A program made the position numbers and the translations under genes. 64,000 nt of DNA from Nostoc indistinguendum CM1-VF10 (GTDB taxonomy: Bacteria > Cyanobacteriota > Cyanobacteriia > Cyanobacteriales > Nostocaceae), in contig JAHHHS010000016.1 in the NCBI GenBank assembly GCA_019359215.1, positions 36,287 through 100,286 of the forward strand. The letters are read 5' to 3'. Positions 9,183 to 19,184 of the stretch are shown in pieces; position 1 is the stretch's first letter; every line of letters begins with the position of its first letter. The notes under the pieces are model-generated. The model searched no databases. It was not told the origin of the DNA and saw only the letters and a program-made list of their open reading frames with translations.

Positions 9183-10988
9183 TCAAACAGTTGCGATCGC
9201 TACCCCAAGCCATCCAGCAAAGTTTTGCTGCTGTGTGGAGTCAGGATGCTCAACAGGCTTTACCTGATATCGAGTGGGACGTGGTGAGGCGAGGGTAATG
9301 GAATAGGTACGCAGTTCGTCTTGGTGAAAAACTGTCACTTTGATTGCATCACTTGGTTGGTAATCTTTGAGGCGATCGCTTAAGCCACCTGCTGTTACCT
9401 TAATCCCATCAATTGCTAACAACTCATCACCTGCATCAATTCCCCCTATTTGTGCAGGTGAACCCGCCTCCACAAACTTAATCATCTCGCGCCCATGCTC
9501 TGTATTTATTCTTACGCCCAGGTAAGGTTCTTCCCGCTGTTCAGCTACTAACTGCAAGCCAAAAGTTTCTAAATACTGATTAAAAGGCAAATCATCAATG
9601 CCATCAATATAACGTTTAAAGAAATCAGTCAAATCGATTCCGGCAACAGATTCTATAACTTCTTGCAACTGTTCTGGGGTATAGCCAATTTCATCTTGTC
9701 CAAATTGCTGCCACATTTTCAACATCACGTCATCGAGGGAACGTTGATTGTCATGAGTAGAGCGAATCAACAAATCCAGCAATAACGATACCATTTCTCC
9801 CTTTAAATAGTAGGAAATTTGGGAATTACCGCTATTAGCATCCGGGCGATAGAGTTTAATCCAGGCATCAAAACTCGACTCGGAAACGGGTTGTACCTTA
9901 CGCCCCGGTGTCATTTCATATCTGGTAATTTCCTTGCTCAATTTATTTAAATAAGACTGAACATCATAAATTTGCGCCCGCAAAGGAATTAACAAGTCAT
10001 AGTAACTAGTAGTACCCTCACAAAACCATAATGATGGTGTGTAATTTTCTTGGTCGTAATCAAAAACCTCTAATGCTTTTGGGCGAATTCGCTTAACATT
10101 CCATAAGTGAAAGAACTCGTGTGCTACCAATTGCATAAAGCGATCATACTTTTCCTGAGCGCGAAATCCAAAACGCTGGTAAATTAGGGAGCAAGAGTCT
10201 TTATGTTCCAAACCGCCAAAAGCCTGGCTAAATAAATGTAGTAGAAACACGTATCGTTCATAGGGCAAACCACCGAACATTTGCGCTTCTACCTGAATAA
10301 TTTTTTGAATATCAGCAATCATCTGGTGGGCTTCGAAATTTCCTTGCCCCCAAATTGCCAATTCATGGGGTTTTCCCAAAACTTCAAAATTATACAATTG
10401 GTGGCGACCAATCTCAAACGGAGTATCAACAAGAGTATCAAAATTGGCAGCCAAGAAAGTATTTGTTTTCTCACCAACAGGTGGCAAGGCAGTAGTTACC
10501 TGCCATTCTGGACGTGGTGGTACAATAGTGACGCGAATTAGTTGGTTTTCCCAGCCCGTTATTCTAAAAAATAGTGCCGCACCGTTAAAATAACCGTGGG
10601 TAGCATCTAAGTGATTTGTCCGTACCGATAGTTCATTCGCAAAAACGCGGTAGCGTACAGTTAATTCTGAAATACCCTTTTTATCTACCTGCCAGTGATT
10701 TTTACTGATCTTCCGCCAAGGTAAAGGTATATCCTCTGTAAAAGCCACAAAATCCTGTAAATTCTTAGCATATTCACGGACTAAGTAGGAACCGGGTGTC
10801 CACACAGGCAATTTTAAATCGAGAATCGGTGAGGGGTAATCGACAAGGTGTAAAGTCACCTCAAACAGATGGGTTTCTGGTTGGGACATTGCCACCAGGT
10901 AATGAATGGTTGGCCCGGTTTCCTGGACGTAGGCGTTGGGACGAGTTGCTGTTGCTTCAGTCATCTTGTGTGCTGAGTTAATACTCAA
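9183..10988 (-). CDS. M61 family metallopeptidase with PDZ domain
   Basis: VAHEFFHLWNVKRIRP plus a C-terminal PDZ-like segment (YLGVRINTEHGREMIKFVEAGSPAQIGGIDAGDELLAIDG). Confidence 0.9.
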   Translation of the reverse strand: MSINSAHKMTEATATRPNAYVQETGPTIHYLVAMSQPETHLFEVTLHLVDYPSPILDLKLPVWTPGSYLVREYAKNLQDFVAFTEDIPLPWRKISKNHWQVDKKGISELTVRYRVFANELSVRTNHLDATHGYFNGAALFFRITGWENQLIRVTIVPPRPEWQVTTALPPVGEKTNTFLAANFDTLVDTPFEIGRHQLYNFEVLGKPHELAIWGQGNFEAHQMIADIQKIIQVEAQMFGGLPYERYVFLLHLFSQAFGGLEHKDSCSLIYQRFGFRAQEKYDRFMQLVAHEFFHLWNVKRIRPKALEVFDYDQENYTPSLWFCEGTTSYYDLLIPLRAQIYDVQSYLNKLSKEITRYEMTPGRKVQPVSESSFDAWIKLYRPDANSGNSQISYYLKGEMVSLLLDLLIRSTHDNQRSLDDVMLKMWQQFGQDEIGYTPEQLQEVIESVAGIDLTDFFKRYIDGIDDLPFNQYLETFGLQLVAEQREEPYLGVRINTEHGREMIKFVEAGSPAQIGGIDAGDELLAIDGIKVTAGGLSDRLKDYQPSDAIKVTVFHQDELRTYSITLASPRPTRYQVKPVEHPDSTQQQNFAGWLGVAIATV

Positions 10989-11187
10989 TGGTTAAGGGGA
11001 TTGGTTATTTCTCCTATCATGACAAATTCGCCTTTTAACTTTTGGCTTCAACGAAGAGGCAGTTATTGAATCTAAATCCCCCACTTCTACTAAATGGCTC
11101 TCGTAAAGAGCCGGAAGCTAGCCCAACAGACGGGATCGAATCCCCACTTAAAGCATCCTCCTTGTTCCCTGCTCCCTTGCCTCTTTT

Positions 11188-11867
11188 TCAAATCGAGACG
11201 GCGGCTGTTTGCTGCGGCTGATAGTCAGAACCAAGTTTGCTGGCACAAAACCCAGTATCTCGTACTTGATTTGGTTCAATTGTTTTTCCCCAGTCCAAAG
11301 GAGTCACTACATACTGTATAGCTCCTTGCTGCTTAAAATCTGCGTTCCAAAAGTTATTAATCTTAGCTTGATTCATGTTAAATGCCAGTTGCCAGTTATT
11401 AACCTTGGTATTACCCTGATTTGTAATTTTGAAGCTGACACAAAATCCGGTTTCCCAGTTAGAACTGATTTCAGTAGTGACTTTTAGTTGGACAGTACTA
11501 ATAGTAGATGGGGAGATAGAAGGAGTAGGAGTTGGGGAAACAGGAGGATTACTAGGTTGATCTAGAGGTTGAACTTGTACTGGTGGGAGCAGTTGGGACA
11601 GTAATTGCTGCTTGGGTAGATCAACACTTTGCCAATCATCTAATAAAATTCCGCCTGTATCACTACTATTAGGATTCCAACTCCAGTAAGTAAAGCTCAA
11701 GTTATTTTTTTGAATGTATTTTACCAACTCATTTTGCCAAATACCTTCTTTGGAATTTAAGTCTACTTGCCGTCCCCCAAACTCCCCAATCAAGATGGGA
11801 GCGATATTCTGACTAGCGATATAGTTAAATCCTATCTGCCAGCGCTCATATTGAGGCTGGTATTCCA
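11188..11867 (-). pseudogene. 3' remnant of a glycoside hydrolase family 5 (cellulase) gene with C-terminal CBM2-like domain
   Basis: Frame reads KLEYQPQYERWQIGFNYIASQNIAPILIGEFGGRQVDLN...SFTYWSWNPNSSDTGGILLDDWQ, Ser/Pro/Thr linker, then a CBM2-like tail. Catalytic N-terminal two thirds absent; homology stops near 11867. Confidence 0.8.
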
Positions 11868-11974
11868 GTTTTTATTTTTATCTATCAAAAGGGAGTGATG
11901 GAGGGCTACAGTACCCCGCCCTTAATCAAGTGGGAAGTAAAATAGGGGTACCTTTTGCATGAAGTACATTTTTA

Positions 11975-12041
11975 AACCTCATCCCCCTCTCCAAAGCATC
12001 GGACAGGGAAGTGTTTGCGTAAGTAAATATGGGGTGAGGTT
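11975..12041. repeat. Imperfect inverted repeat (aacctcatcccc ... ggggtgaggtt)
   Basis: Arms 11975-11986 and 12031-12041. Confidence 0.6.
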
Positions 12042-12113
12042 CAGACTGTATTCCACCAAAGTAAGAACCACTATAGAATAGACAGGATTATTTTATCAGT
12101 ATGATGATCATCT

Positions 12114-12215
12114 TATAGCGGTTCCCATTCAAATACGGTACAACATTATATTCCAAGGTGTAGGGAACATCCCGTGCCCCTAGGGGTGTACCTCACGTAA
12201 ACGAGAACCGCTATA
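12114..12215. mobile_element. MITE-like element, ~102 bp, with terminal inverted repeats tatagcggttc / gaaccgctata
   Basis: 11 bp perfect TIRs at 12114-12124 and 12205-12215, partly extending inward; no ORF inside. Confidence 0.6.
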
Positions 12216-12219
12216 ATTT

Positions 12220-12789
12220 TCACCTGAGAAACTCTGAAGGAGTCACATAGGCATTTGTTTGCCTATTTTTAATCAGTGGAGGTAAAGTACTTTTAGAAGT
12301 TATGGATTGCGGCGGAATTTGATATCGGTTTCCCCAACCACCATTCAAGTCTTCCAGTTGCGGACGAGGTGGTACTGTTTTCCCCGCAGGTAGGGGTATT
12401 GTTAAGGTTTGGCTAACTTGTAAATACTTTTCACCTTCGTTAGTAAAACGAATCAATTTGCTTTCAAGCGTGTCAAACTGTTGATTCTCTAACTTTAACT
12501 TTTGAGAGTTTTGATTATCTGGCTGTTTTCACTGACTAGCAGGATCGAAAATAGCTACAAATGTAACACCATCTTCTGGAAACAGTTGTATTTGTGCTGG
12601 ATTTGCTTGCCAAACTTCTTGAAAATGACCATCGGGTGAAACTTGCCACAGATTCAGTGCAGCCTCCCATTGTCCCTGTTTCACTTCCACAATTTGACGA
12701 GCCAGAATTGAACGGTTAGTATTCGTGTCTGAATTCAGTAAAGCTTCTGTTTGTCCTGATACTGGACGCAAATAACGCACAGCGGCCAC
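12220..12789 (-). pseudogene. Uncharacterised protein gene interrupted by an in-frame TGA (12529-12531)
   Basis: ORFs 12529-12789 and 12220-12456 share a frame: ...TFVAIFDPASQ*KQPDNQNSQKLKLENQQFDTLESKLIRFTNEGEKYLQVSQ... Confidence 0.7.
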
Positions 12790-12796
12790 TGTAATC

Positions 12797-14410
12797 TTGC
12801 TAGACTCTATCGACTACCAATTGGGTTTAGCAGAACCGCTACCAGCGCCTAAATTACCCGTCAAGAAAAGTCAATCGCAGTCAGGGTCGCAGACATTGCC
12901 TCCTCCACGCGCAACGACTGGTGTAGCAACTGCACCGCTCGCTAATCCAGTGTCCAAAGTTGGGGAACCCAAACCAGTCAACGATCTCCAACAGTTGGAG
13001 AGTGTCTTCATCCAGCAACAGGTAACTGGAAAAGCCCCGGCAGCAGCACGTAGTTCTGTTGCACCACGAGTGGCAGCAGGTGGGGACACTTCTGACCTGA
13101 ATTTAGGATTGCAGGGACAGATGAACAACTCAAAGCCATCAAGTAGTTCAGCACCACTGCCACCACTCGCCAACTCGGCTGCAACGCAAGAATTCACTGC
13201 ACCAGCAGCACCAACTTTTAATCAACTACTTAGTTCTCAAACAGCTCCCCTGCCACCACTTCCCAACTCGGCTGCAACGCAAGAATTCACTGCACCAGCA
13301 GCACCAACTTTTAATCAACAATTACTCGATCCACAGACAACACCATCAGTTCCTACTACAGCTCCCACTCCAGTACCAGTTACCCAATCGGTAACTACTC
13401 AACAACGCCGTCAACTCGATAGCAGTAGTTTAAGGGAACCCTCTTTACAATTCCAAGGAGTTTATATCACCCAAGGCGGTGACACCTCGGCGCGGGCGAG
13501 AGTTAGTGGTATCTATCCACTGTCTCCTCAAGCTTTGGTTGGAGCAACCCTGGACTTAACAAGCCAAGGTAGCAGCTTGGATGACTCCCGAAACGAGGGT
13601 TTGAACATTAACGAGCTTTATTTGGCAACTTCACTAGGAGGCGTACCTAATCTGCGGTTTGTGATCGGTCAAATAGATTTAACGTCTTATTTTGATCGCA
13701 ACAGCTTTGCTAAAGATGGAGCTAGTCAATTCTTTAATCCGGTGTTTCAAACCAACCCAGCACTCGCGGCGACAGGGATTAGTTCACGCACCGGTTTGTT
13801 AGCCGATTGGAGTGTCACTGACAATATTGAAGCGAAAGCGGCAGTCTTTTCATCAGCAGATAAAATCGGTGACTTCTCTTTAGATGGATTTGCTGGCGAA
13901 ATCGGCATCCGTTACGGCAATGCGATTATTCGTGGTACTTATGCCAGCGATCGCGATGCTGGTGTCCGTGATAGCTTTCTTGAAAGCTTTAGCATTGCCA
14001 GAGGTAACAATCAATTTGGTCCTGATGAAAACGATCGCGAAGAAGCATACGGTGTCAACGCCGAAGTCTTTATTCCTAATCTGAAATTAGGTTTGTTTGG
14101 GCGCTATGGCCGTTACGAAAATCGCACTTTAGGAGAGGGTGCAAATACTTACGTTTTGGGAGCTAGTTTTTTGGATCTGTTTACCCCAGATGACCGGCTC
14201 GGAATAGCTTATGGACGCGCTCTCTCTAACGATCGCCTGCGTCGTGGAGAGCGTCCCGATGTATTGGAAATGTTCTATGATTTTAAATTTATTTCCAATC
14301 TACGGGTAGGCTTTTCGGTTCAAGCACGTGATGATTTCTCAGAAACAGTCTTTGGTATCAGGGTGAAATCAGAATTTGATGTGACTCCCACAGGGAGAAT
14401 TACCCAATGA
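12797..14410 (+). CDS. Predicted outer-membrane beta-barrel protein of the cellulose locus, Pro/Ala-rich N-terminus, no visible signal peptide
   Basis: Alternating beta-strand pattern (GVYITQGGDTSARARVSGIYPLSPQALVGATLDLT...NLRVGFSVQARDDFSETVFGIRVKSEF); stop overlaps the next start (ATGA). Confidence 0.7.
   Translation: MLDSIDYQLGLAEPLPAPKLPVKKSQSQSGSQTLPPPRATTGVATAPLANPVSKVGEPKPVNDLQQLESVFIQQQVTGKAPAAARSSVAPRVAAGGDTSDLNLGLQGQMNNSKPSSSSAPLPPLANSAATQEFTAPAAPTFNQLLSSQTAPLPPLPNSAATQEFTAPAAPTFNQQLLDPQTTPSVPTTAPTPVPVTQSVTTQQRRQLDSSSLREPSLQFQGVYITQGGDTSARARVSGIYPLSPQALVGATLDLTSQGSSLDDSRNEGLNINELYLATSLGGVPNLRFVIGQIDLTSYFDRNSFAKDGASQFFNPVFQTNPALAATGISSRTGLLADWSVTDNIEAKAAVFSSADKIGDFSLDGFAGEIGIRYGNAIIRGTYASDRDAGVRDSFLESFSIARGNNQFGPDENDREEAYGVNAEVFIPNLKLGLFGRYGRYENRTLGEGANTYVLGASFLDLFTPDDRLGIAYGRALSNDRLRRGERPDVLEMFYDFKFISNLRVGFSVQARDDFSETVFGIRVKSEFDVTPTGRITQ
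13157..13319 (+). repeat. Direct repeat, ~70 bp unit with 93 bp period, inside the beta-barrel ORF
   Basis: LPPL(A/P)NSAATQEFTAPAAPTFNQ occurs twice at near-identical DNA level. Confidence 0.9.
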
Positions 14411-17046
14411 GTCAAAACAATAAGGAAAAAGCTAAAAAAATTCAATATCGTTCTCTTTTTATTTGTTCATTTTTCCTTTTTACTTCCTTGCTAACCGTGC
14501 CACCCTTGGGCAGCATTGCCCCTGCTCAAGCACAGAATTTATCAGCATCGGCACAAAAGGGTTTTGCATTTTTAAAAAAAGGCTTTATCAATGATGCGAT
14601 CGCAGCCTTCCAACAACCCCTCAAAAGTCAACCGCAATCTTCGCAAGTTAGGTTGGGATTAGCGATCGCCTATCGTCGAGCCGGACGTATTCCCGAAGCT
14701 TGGAGTGCTTATCAACAAGTACTGGCAGTAGACTCCAACAACCAACTAGCTTTAAAGACAGTTGGTCTATTGGCTACTTATCGTCCTGAGTGGAACTTAA
14801 AAGGGATTGAGGCTCTGACAACTTTATTAGAGTTAAATCCCAATGACTCAGAAGGTCGTGGTTACCGTGCTCTACTGTACTCCTATCAAGGACAATTAAG
14901 CGAGTCTTTGGCAGACTACCAAATAGCACTGAACAACAACCCCACACCAGAAACAGTCATTGGTGCAGCTCAAACTTATAGTTACAGTGGGGATTTTCCT
15001 AAAGCACTAGAGTTGTTTAACCGCTATCGCTCCACTGGCAAAGCCATTACAGGCTATGCAGCAGTAGCCTATGGTCGCACCTTACGAGAAACAGGCAATC
15101 CTGCGGGGGCAGTACAGGTATTAGAAGCGCAATTGCAGCGCTCCAATAAATTTGACCAAATAGAGTTTGAAACTCGTAAAGAACTGGCTGTAGCATATCT
15201 TGTCAATCAACAACAAGCTCAAGCATTGGCGGTTTTAGATGTATTACAGGGAAGGCCAGAGGCGATTTTGCCCTTAGCGCGATCGCTCAATGAAATTCGC
15301 AAGTACACCAATAACCCCACTCTCACCCAGCAAGTTTTCAATCTCTACCGTCAAGCACTGCAAACCGATCCCAACCCTTCCCCCAAACTACTGCGCGAAG
15401 TCGCTGATGTCTTTACTGGGTTCCCCGAAGGACGACAAACAGCAGCTCGCTTACAAGCGGCATTGGGGAGGATCGCAGATTTTCGCCCGATTCAAACGAG
15501 CTTAGTGTCTGATGTCGCAAACGTGAAGGCAAGCGATCGCTTGGTAATTATTGGTACTCCAAATGAGCAACCATCTCTAAATACTTGGAAGAATTTGCCC
15601 CTAAAAGTCGTCAGCAATCAAATTCTTGATCGTGATAATAACCCCGTACCAGATGAGACAGGGGTATTGATTATAACTAAAGCTGAAAAGAGCGGGGTTC
15701 CAGTTTTAATTGCTACTGGTAACAGTGCAAAAGCCGTAGAAAAGGCAACCCAATTTTTATCACAGCCAGACTTGCGGAAAATGGGGACTGGTCAGGTGGT
15801 TTTTGTCAGTACTCTTAAGGAAGGTTCAACACCAGGACTCCGCCAATGGCCTCGTTATTTGCCAGAACAAAATTCTTTTAAACTGGGCGAAATCAAAACC
15901 CAGGTAAATGGTGAGCCGTTTAGTGATGTAACAGTGCGTGGGATCGGAGCGCCGCCAATTGAAATTGATTTTCGCGCTTTACCAGATGATCGGTTTGTTC
16001 GGGGTAGTTCCATGAATCTGGTGTATAGCTATGGGCCGCAGGTTAATCCCCGAACTTCTGCGATCGAAGTTTTACTGGATGGAGTTTTCATTGGTGGGGC
16101 ACGTCTTGATTCTGAGGCGGGAGAAACTCGCATAAACCTGAAAGTCAATTTGCCAGAAAACTTGATCAAACCTAACTCGAAATTGCAAGTTTTCTTGCGA
16201 ATGAATCCGAGAGAACCGTTTGATAAACAAAACTGTCTTCAGCCACCAGATCAACAACTGACAGGTACGGTGCATTCTGATACTAGCTTCGACCTGAAAC
16301 GGGAAATCTCTACACAACTACCAGACTTAAACCTGCTGAAATTTGGTTTCCCCTTTGCTGCACCCCAGGATTTGTCTCAGACAGCGATTGTCGTGCCACA
16401 AATCCCCTCGAAGACAGATGTGTTAACCTTGTTAGCTTTTAGCGAACGCTTAGGAAGGCTCAGTCAAGCAGATGCGGTCAAACTAAATGTTTATACACCG
16501 GATGCTTTACCAACAAAAGCCCGCAAAAATGATCATTTGGTAGGAATTGGAACGCGAGAAGACTTTCCTTTCCCTGAAGTATTTAATTCCATTGGTTTTA
16601 ACTTGAGTCAGGCATTTTCCCGCTCCTCTGTCAATGCTGTGGTTCAGACCCCGCAGGACACACAAGGGATGATTAAGCAAATTATCTCTCCTTGGAACAG
16701 CGATCGCGTCGTTCTAGCTTTAACATCTCAAACCGAAACTGGTTTAGAGCGAGTGCGGCAAGTCCTCAATCAAGATCCGTGGTTCTTCCAACTCAAAAAG
16801 GATACGGTGCTAATTAGTAGTGATCAAAAAGACCTGGTTTCCTACGATGCTGATGCCTATCAACTACAGTTTTTCCAAAGCGCCCCAAGTACTCGTCGCT
16901 GGGAAAATACCACTCTTCTCAGTAAGGCATCACGCTTTTTACAAGAAAATTGGCTATTGCTACCTATAGGCATTTTCACCGTGTCTCTGGTTCTTTACGG
17001 GATTCTTCAGTTGTATATCAAGCGCTTGAATGCTGACAAAAAGTAG
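14407..17046 (+). CDS. bcsB: TPR-domain / BcsB-like cellulose synthase regulatory subunit fusion
   Basis: N-terminal TPR repeats; C-terminal BcsB-like region (FPFAAPQDLSQTAIVVPQIPSKTDVLTLLAFSERLGRLSQADAVKLNVYTPD); C-terminal TM helix. Confidence 0.8.
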   Translation: MSQNNKEKAKKIQYRSLFICSFFLFTSLLTVPPLGSIAPAQAQNLSASAQKGFAFLKKGFINDAIAAFQQPLKSQPQSSQVRLGLAIAYRRAGRIPEAWSAYQQVLAVDSNNQLALKTVGLLATYRPEWNLKGIEALTTLLELNPNDSEGRGYRALLYSYQGQLSESLADYQIALNNNPTPETVIGAAQTYSYSGDFPKALELFNRYRSTGKAITGYAAVAYGRTLRETGNPAGAVQVLEAQLQRSNKFDQIEFETRKELAVAYLVNQQQAQALAVLDVLQGRPEAILPLARSLNEIRKYTNNPTLTQQVFNLYRQALQTDPNPSPKLLREVADVFTGFPEGRQTAARLQAALGRIADFRPIQTSLVSDVANVKASDRLVIIGTPNEQPSLNTWKNLPLKVVSNQILDRDNNPVPDETGVLIITKAEKSGVPVLIATGNSAKAVEKATQFLSQPDLRKMGTGQVVFVSTLKEGSTPGLRQWPRYLPEQNSFKLGEIKTQVNGEPFSDVTVRGIGAPPIEIDFRALPDDRFVRGSSMNLVYSYGPQVNPRTSAIEVLLDGVFIGGARLDSEAGETRINLKVNLPENLIKPNSKLQVFLRMNPREPFDKQNCLQPPDQQLTGTVHSDTSFDLKREISTQLPDLNLLKFGFPFAAPQDLSQTAIVVPQIPSKTDVLTLLAFSERLGRLSQADAVKLNVYTPDALPTKARKNDHLVGIGTREDFPFPEVFNSIGFNLSQAFSRSSVNAVVQTPQDTQGMIKQIISPWNSDRVVLALTSQTETGLERVRQVLNQDPWFFQLKKDTVLISSDQKDLVSYDADAYQLQFFQSAPSTRRWENTTLLSKASRFLQENWLLLPIGIFTVSLVLYGILQLYIKRLNADKK

Positions 17047-17103
17047 ACACTTTCGACCAGGTATCGCCAATTTTAAATTTAAATTTCAAAATTTAGATCC
17101 AAA

Positions 17104-19038
17104 ATGACTTCTTCCCCACCTACATCGCCCCGAAAATCACGCGATCGCCAGGGCTTAAAATTGAGCAATTGGTTGATTGATATTACCCCCCGATTTTTTG
17201 ATCGCACTCTTCAAGGGGTGGGTGTAAAACAGTTTAAGTGGTTTATTCTACTGCTGTTGTTGCTCTCAGTGCCACTGATTGTTACCCCGATAGAAGTTTG
17301 GCAGCAGGGATTAGTAGCAGTGTTTCTCATACTACTCGGTCAACTGCTTATACACGCAGAGTTTCAAGAGTCTTCTTCAGAAATCAGCCATTATTATCAC
17401 CTGTTTATGCTGTGGCTGAGTATGGTAACAACGCTGCGTTATTTATACTACCGCACCAGCTACACTCTCAACTTTGATGGTTGGCTCAACAGCATCGCTT
17501 GCGTATTCTTGTTCGCTGCCGAACTTTATGCCATCCTGACCTTGGTATTGGCATACTTTCAAACCCTAAAAATTCAAGAACGCCAACCAGTTAATCTCAC
17601 AAATATTCCTGTTGAAGAATGGTTCAAAGTTGATATTTACATCCCCACATACAACGAAGACGTGGAGATTGTTCGCAAGACGGCTGTGGCAGCCTTAGCC
17701 TGTGATTATGCTCCTGATAAAAAAAAGGTTTATGTTCTTGATGATGGTCGTCCAGAAAAGTACAAAGAGAACGAGCCACGCCGAGAACAGTTTAGCAAAA
17801 GACGGGAACAGCTACGGCAAATGTGCCAATAACTCGGCTGTATACACATGACGCGGGACAATAACGACCACGCTAAGGCTGGTAATATCAATACTGCTTT
17901 TTACAAAACCGACGGCGATTTAGTGTTGATTTTGGACTGCGACCACATTCCATCGCGGCAAATTCTCTTGCATACAATGGGTTTTTTCTTCGATCCCAAA
18001 GTATCGTTTGTCCAAACTCCTCACTGGTTCTATAACCCCGACCCCTTCGAGCGTAATTTGGTCACTAAAGGTAGAATCCCCGCAGGCAATGAACTGTTCT
18101 ATAAGGTACTGCAAAAAGTTAACGATTTTTGGAATGCCGCTTTTTTCTGCGGTTCCGCAGCATTAATCCGCAAATCCCACGCTTTAGAAGTTGGGGGAAT
18201 TGCGGTGGAAACCGTGACGGAAGATTGCCATACTGCCTTGCGATTGCATTCGTTGGGTTATAAGTCTGTCTACTACGACAAAATTATGGTGGCTGGTTTA
18301 GCGCCAGAAACGTTTTCTTCTTACGTGGGACAACAAGTGCGTTGGGCAAGGGGGATGGCGCAGATTCTGCGATTAGAAAACCCAATTTTTAATCCGAAGC
18401 TGAACCTAACATTTGCACAACGGATTTGTTACCTTAGTGCGACTTCACACTTTTTATATGGTTACCCTCGTCTAATATATGCGATCGCTCCCACACTATT
18501 TTTATTATTTGGCGTTAACTCTGTCCAAGGTTTGGGTTTAGAAACTCTAGCCTACGCCTTACCCCATATTCTCCTCTCTCTTTTTACTAACTACATCATT
18601 TACAAAAACGTTCGTTTCTCCTTTTGGAATGAAATTTTTGAATTTGCGATGGCTTTCCAGGCTGGATGGGTGACGATGTTGGCGCTGTTTAACCCTAAGC
18701 TGGGTTCATTTAACGTTACTGACAAAGGAACGTCTATAACCAAACGTACCTTTGATTGGGAATCGATGCGTGGTCTTTTGGTGGTGACAGCACTTGTAGT
18801 ATCTTCCTTGCTAGCTGTTCCCTATTGGCTGCTGCTACATCCTGAAGATTGGCAAGCGGTCTTAGTCAACACCATGTGGTCTGTTTTTAATCTGGTTTTA
18901 CTGACAGCTGCTTTGCTGGTTGGCTTTGAACAACCACAAGTACGTACTGCCCACCGTTTAAAGCGTCGCCTCCCCATCTTAATTACCAGTAACGGTCAAA
19001 CAATCATGGGCAAAACGCAACCAGAAACAAGGAAGTAA
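17104..19038 (+). pseudogene. bcsA: Cellulose synthase catalytic subunit, interrupted by in-frame TAA (17830-17832) and truncated at the start of the PilZ region
   Basis: ORFs 17104-17832 and 17848-19038 share a frame: RREQLRQMCQ*LGCIHMTRDNNDHAKAGNINTAF. DDG, LDCDH, TEDCHTALRLHSLGY and QQVRWARGM motifs present; ends RTAHRLKRRLPILITSNGQTIMGKTQPETRK*. Confidence 0.85.
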
Positions 19039-19184
19039 ACGGCGTTACCCTAGGCATCTTCCATCACAACGGCTCGCCCAGATGGATATTCATGTTCAAT
19101 TGCAACGTTGAGCACCCATTCCAAAGTCTGTGGGGTGGCTGTACTCATTAAGGGGAAAAGTTCACTAAAAACCTCAGTCTGCAT
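19020..19184 (-). pseudogene. 5' remnant of a Crp/cNMP-binding-type regulator with TAG at 19050-19052
   Basis: Reads MQTEVFSELFPLMSTATPQTLEWVLNVAIEHEYPSGRAVVMEDA*GNAVYFLVSG, then runs into the 3' end of bcsA. Confidence 0.6.
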
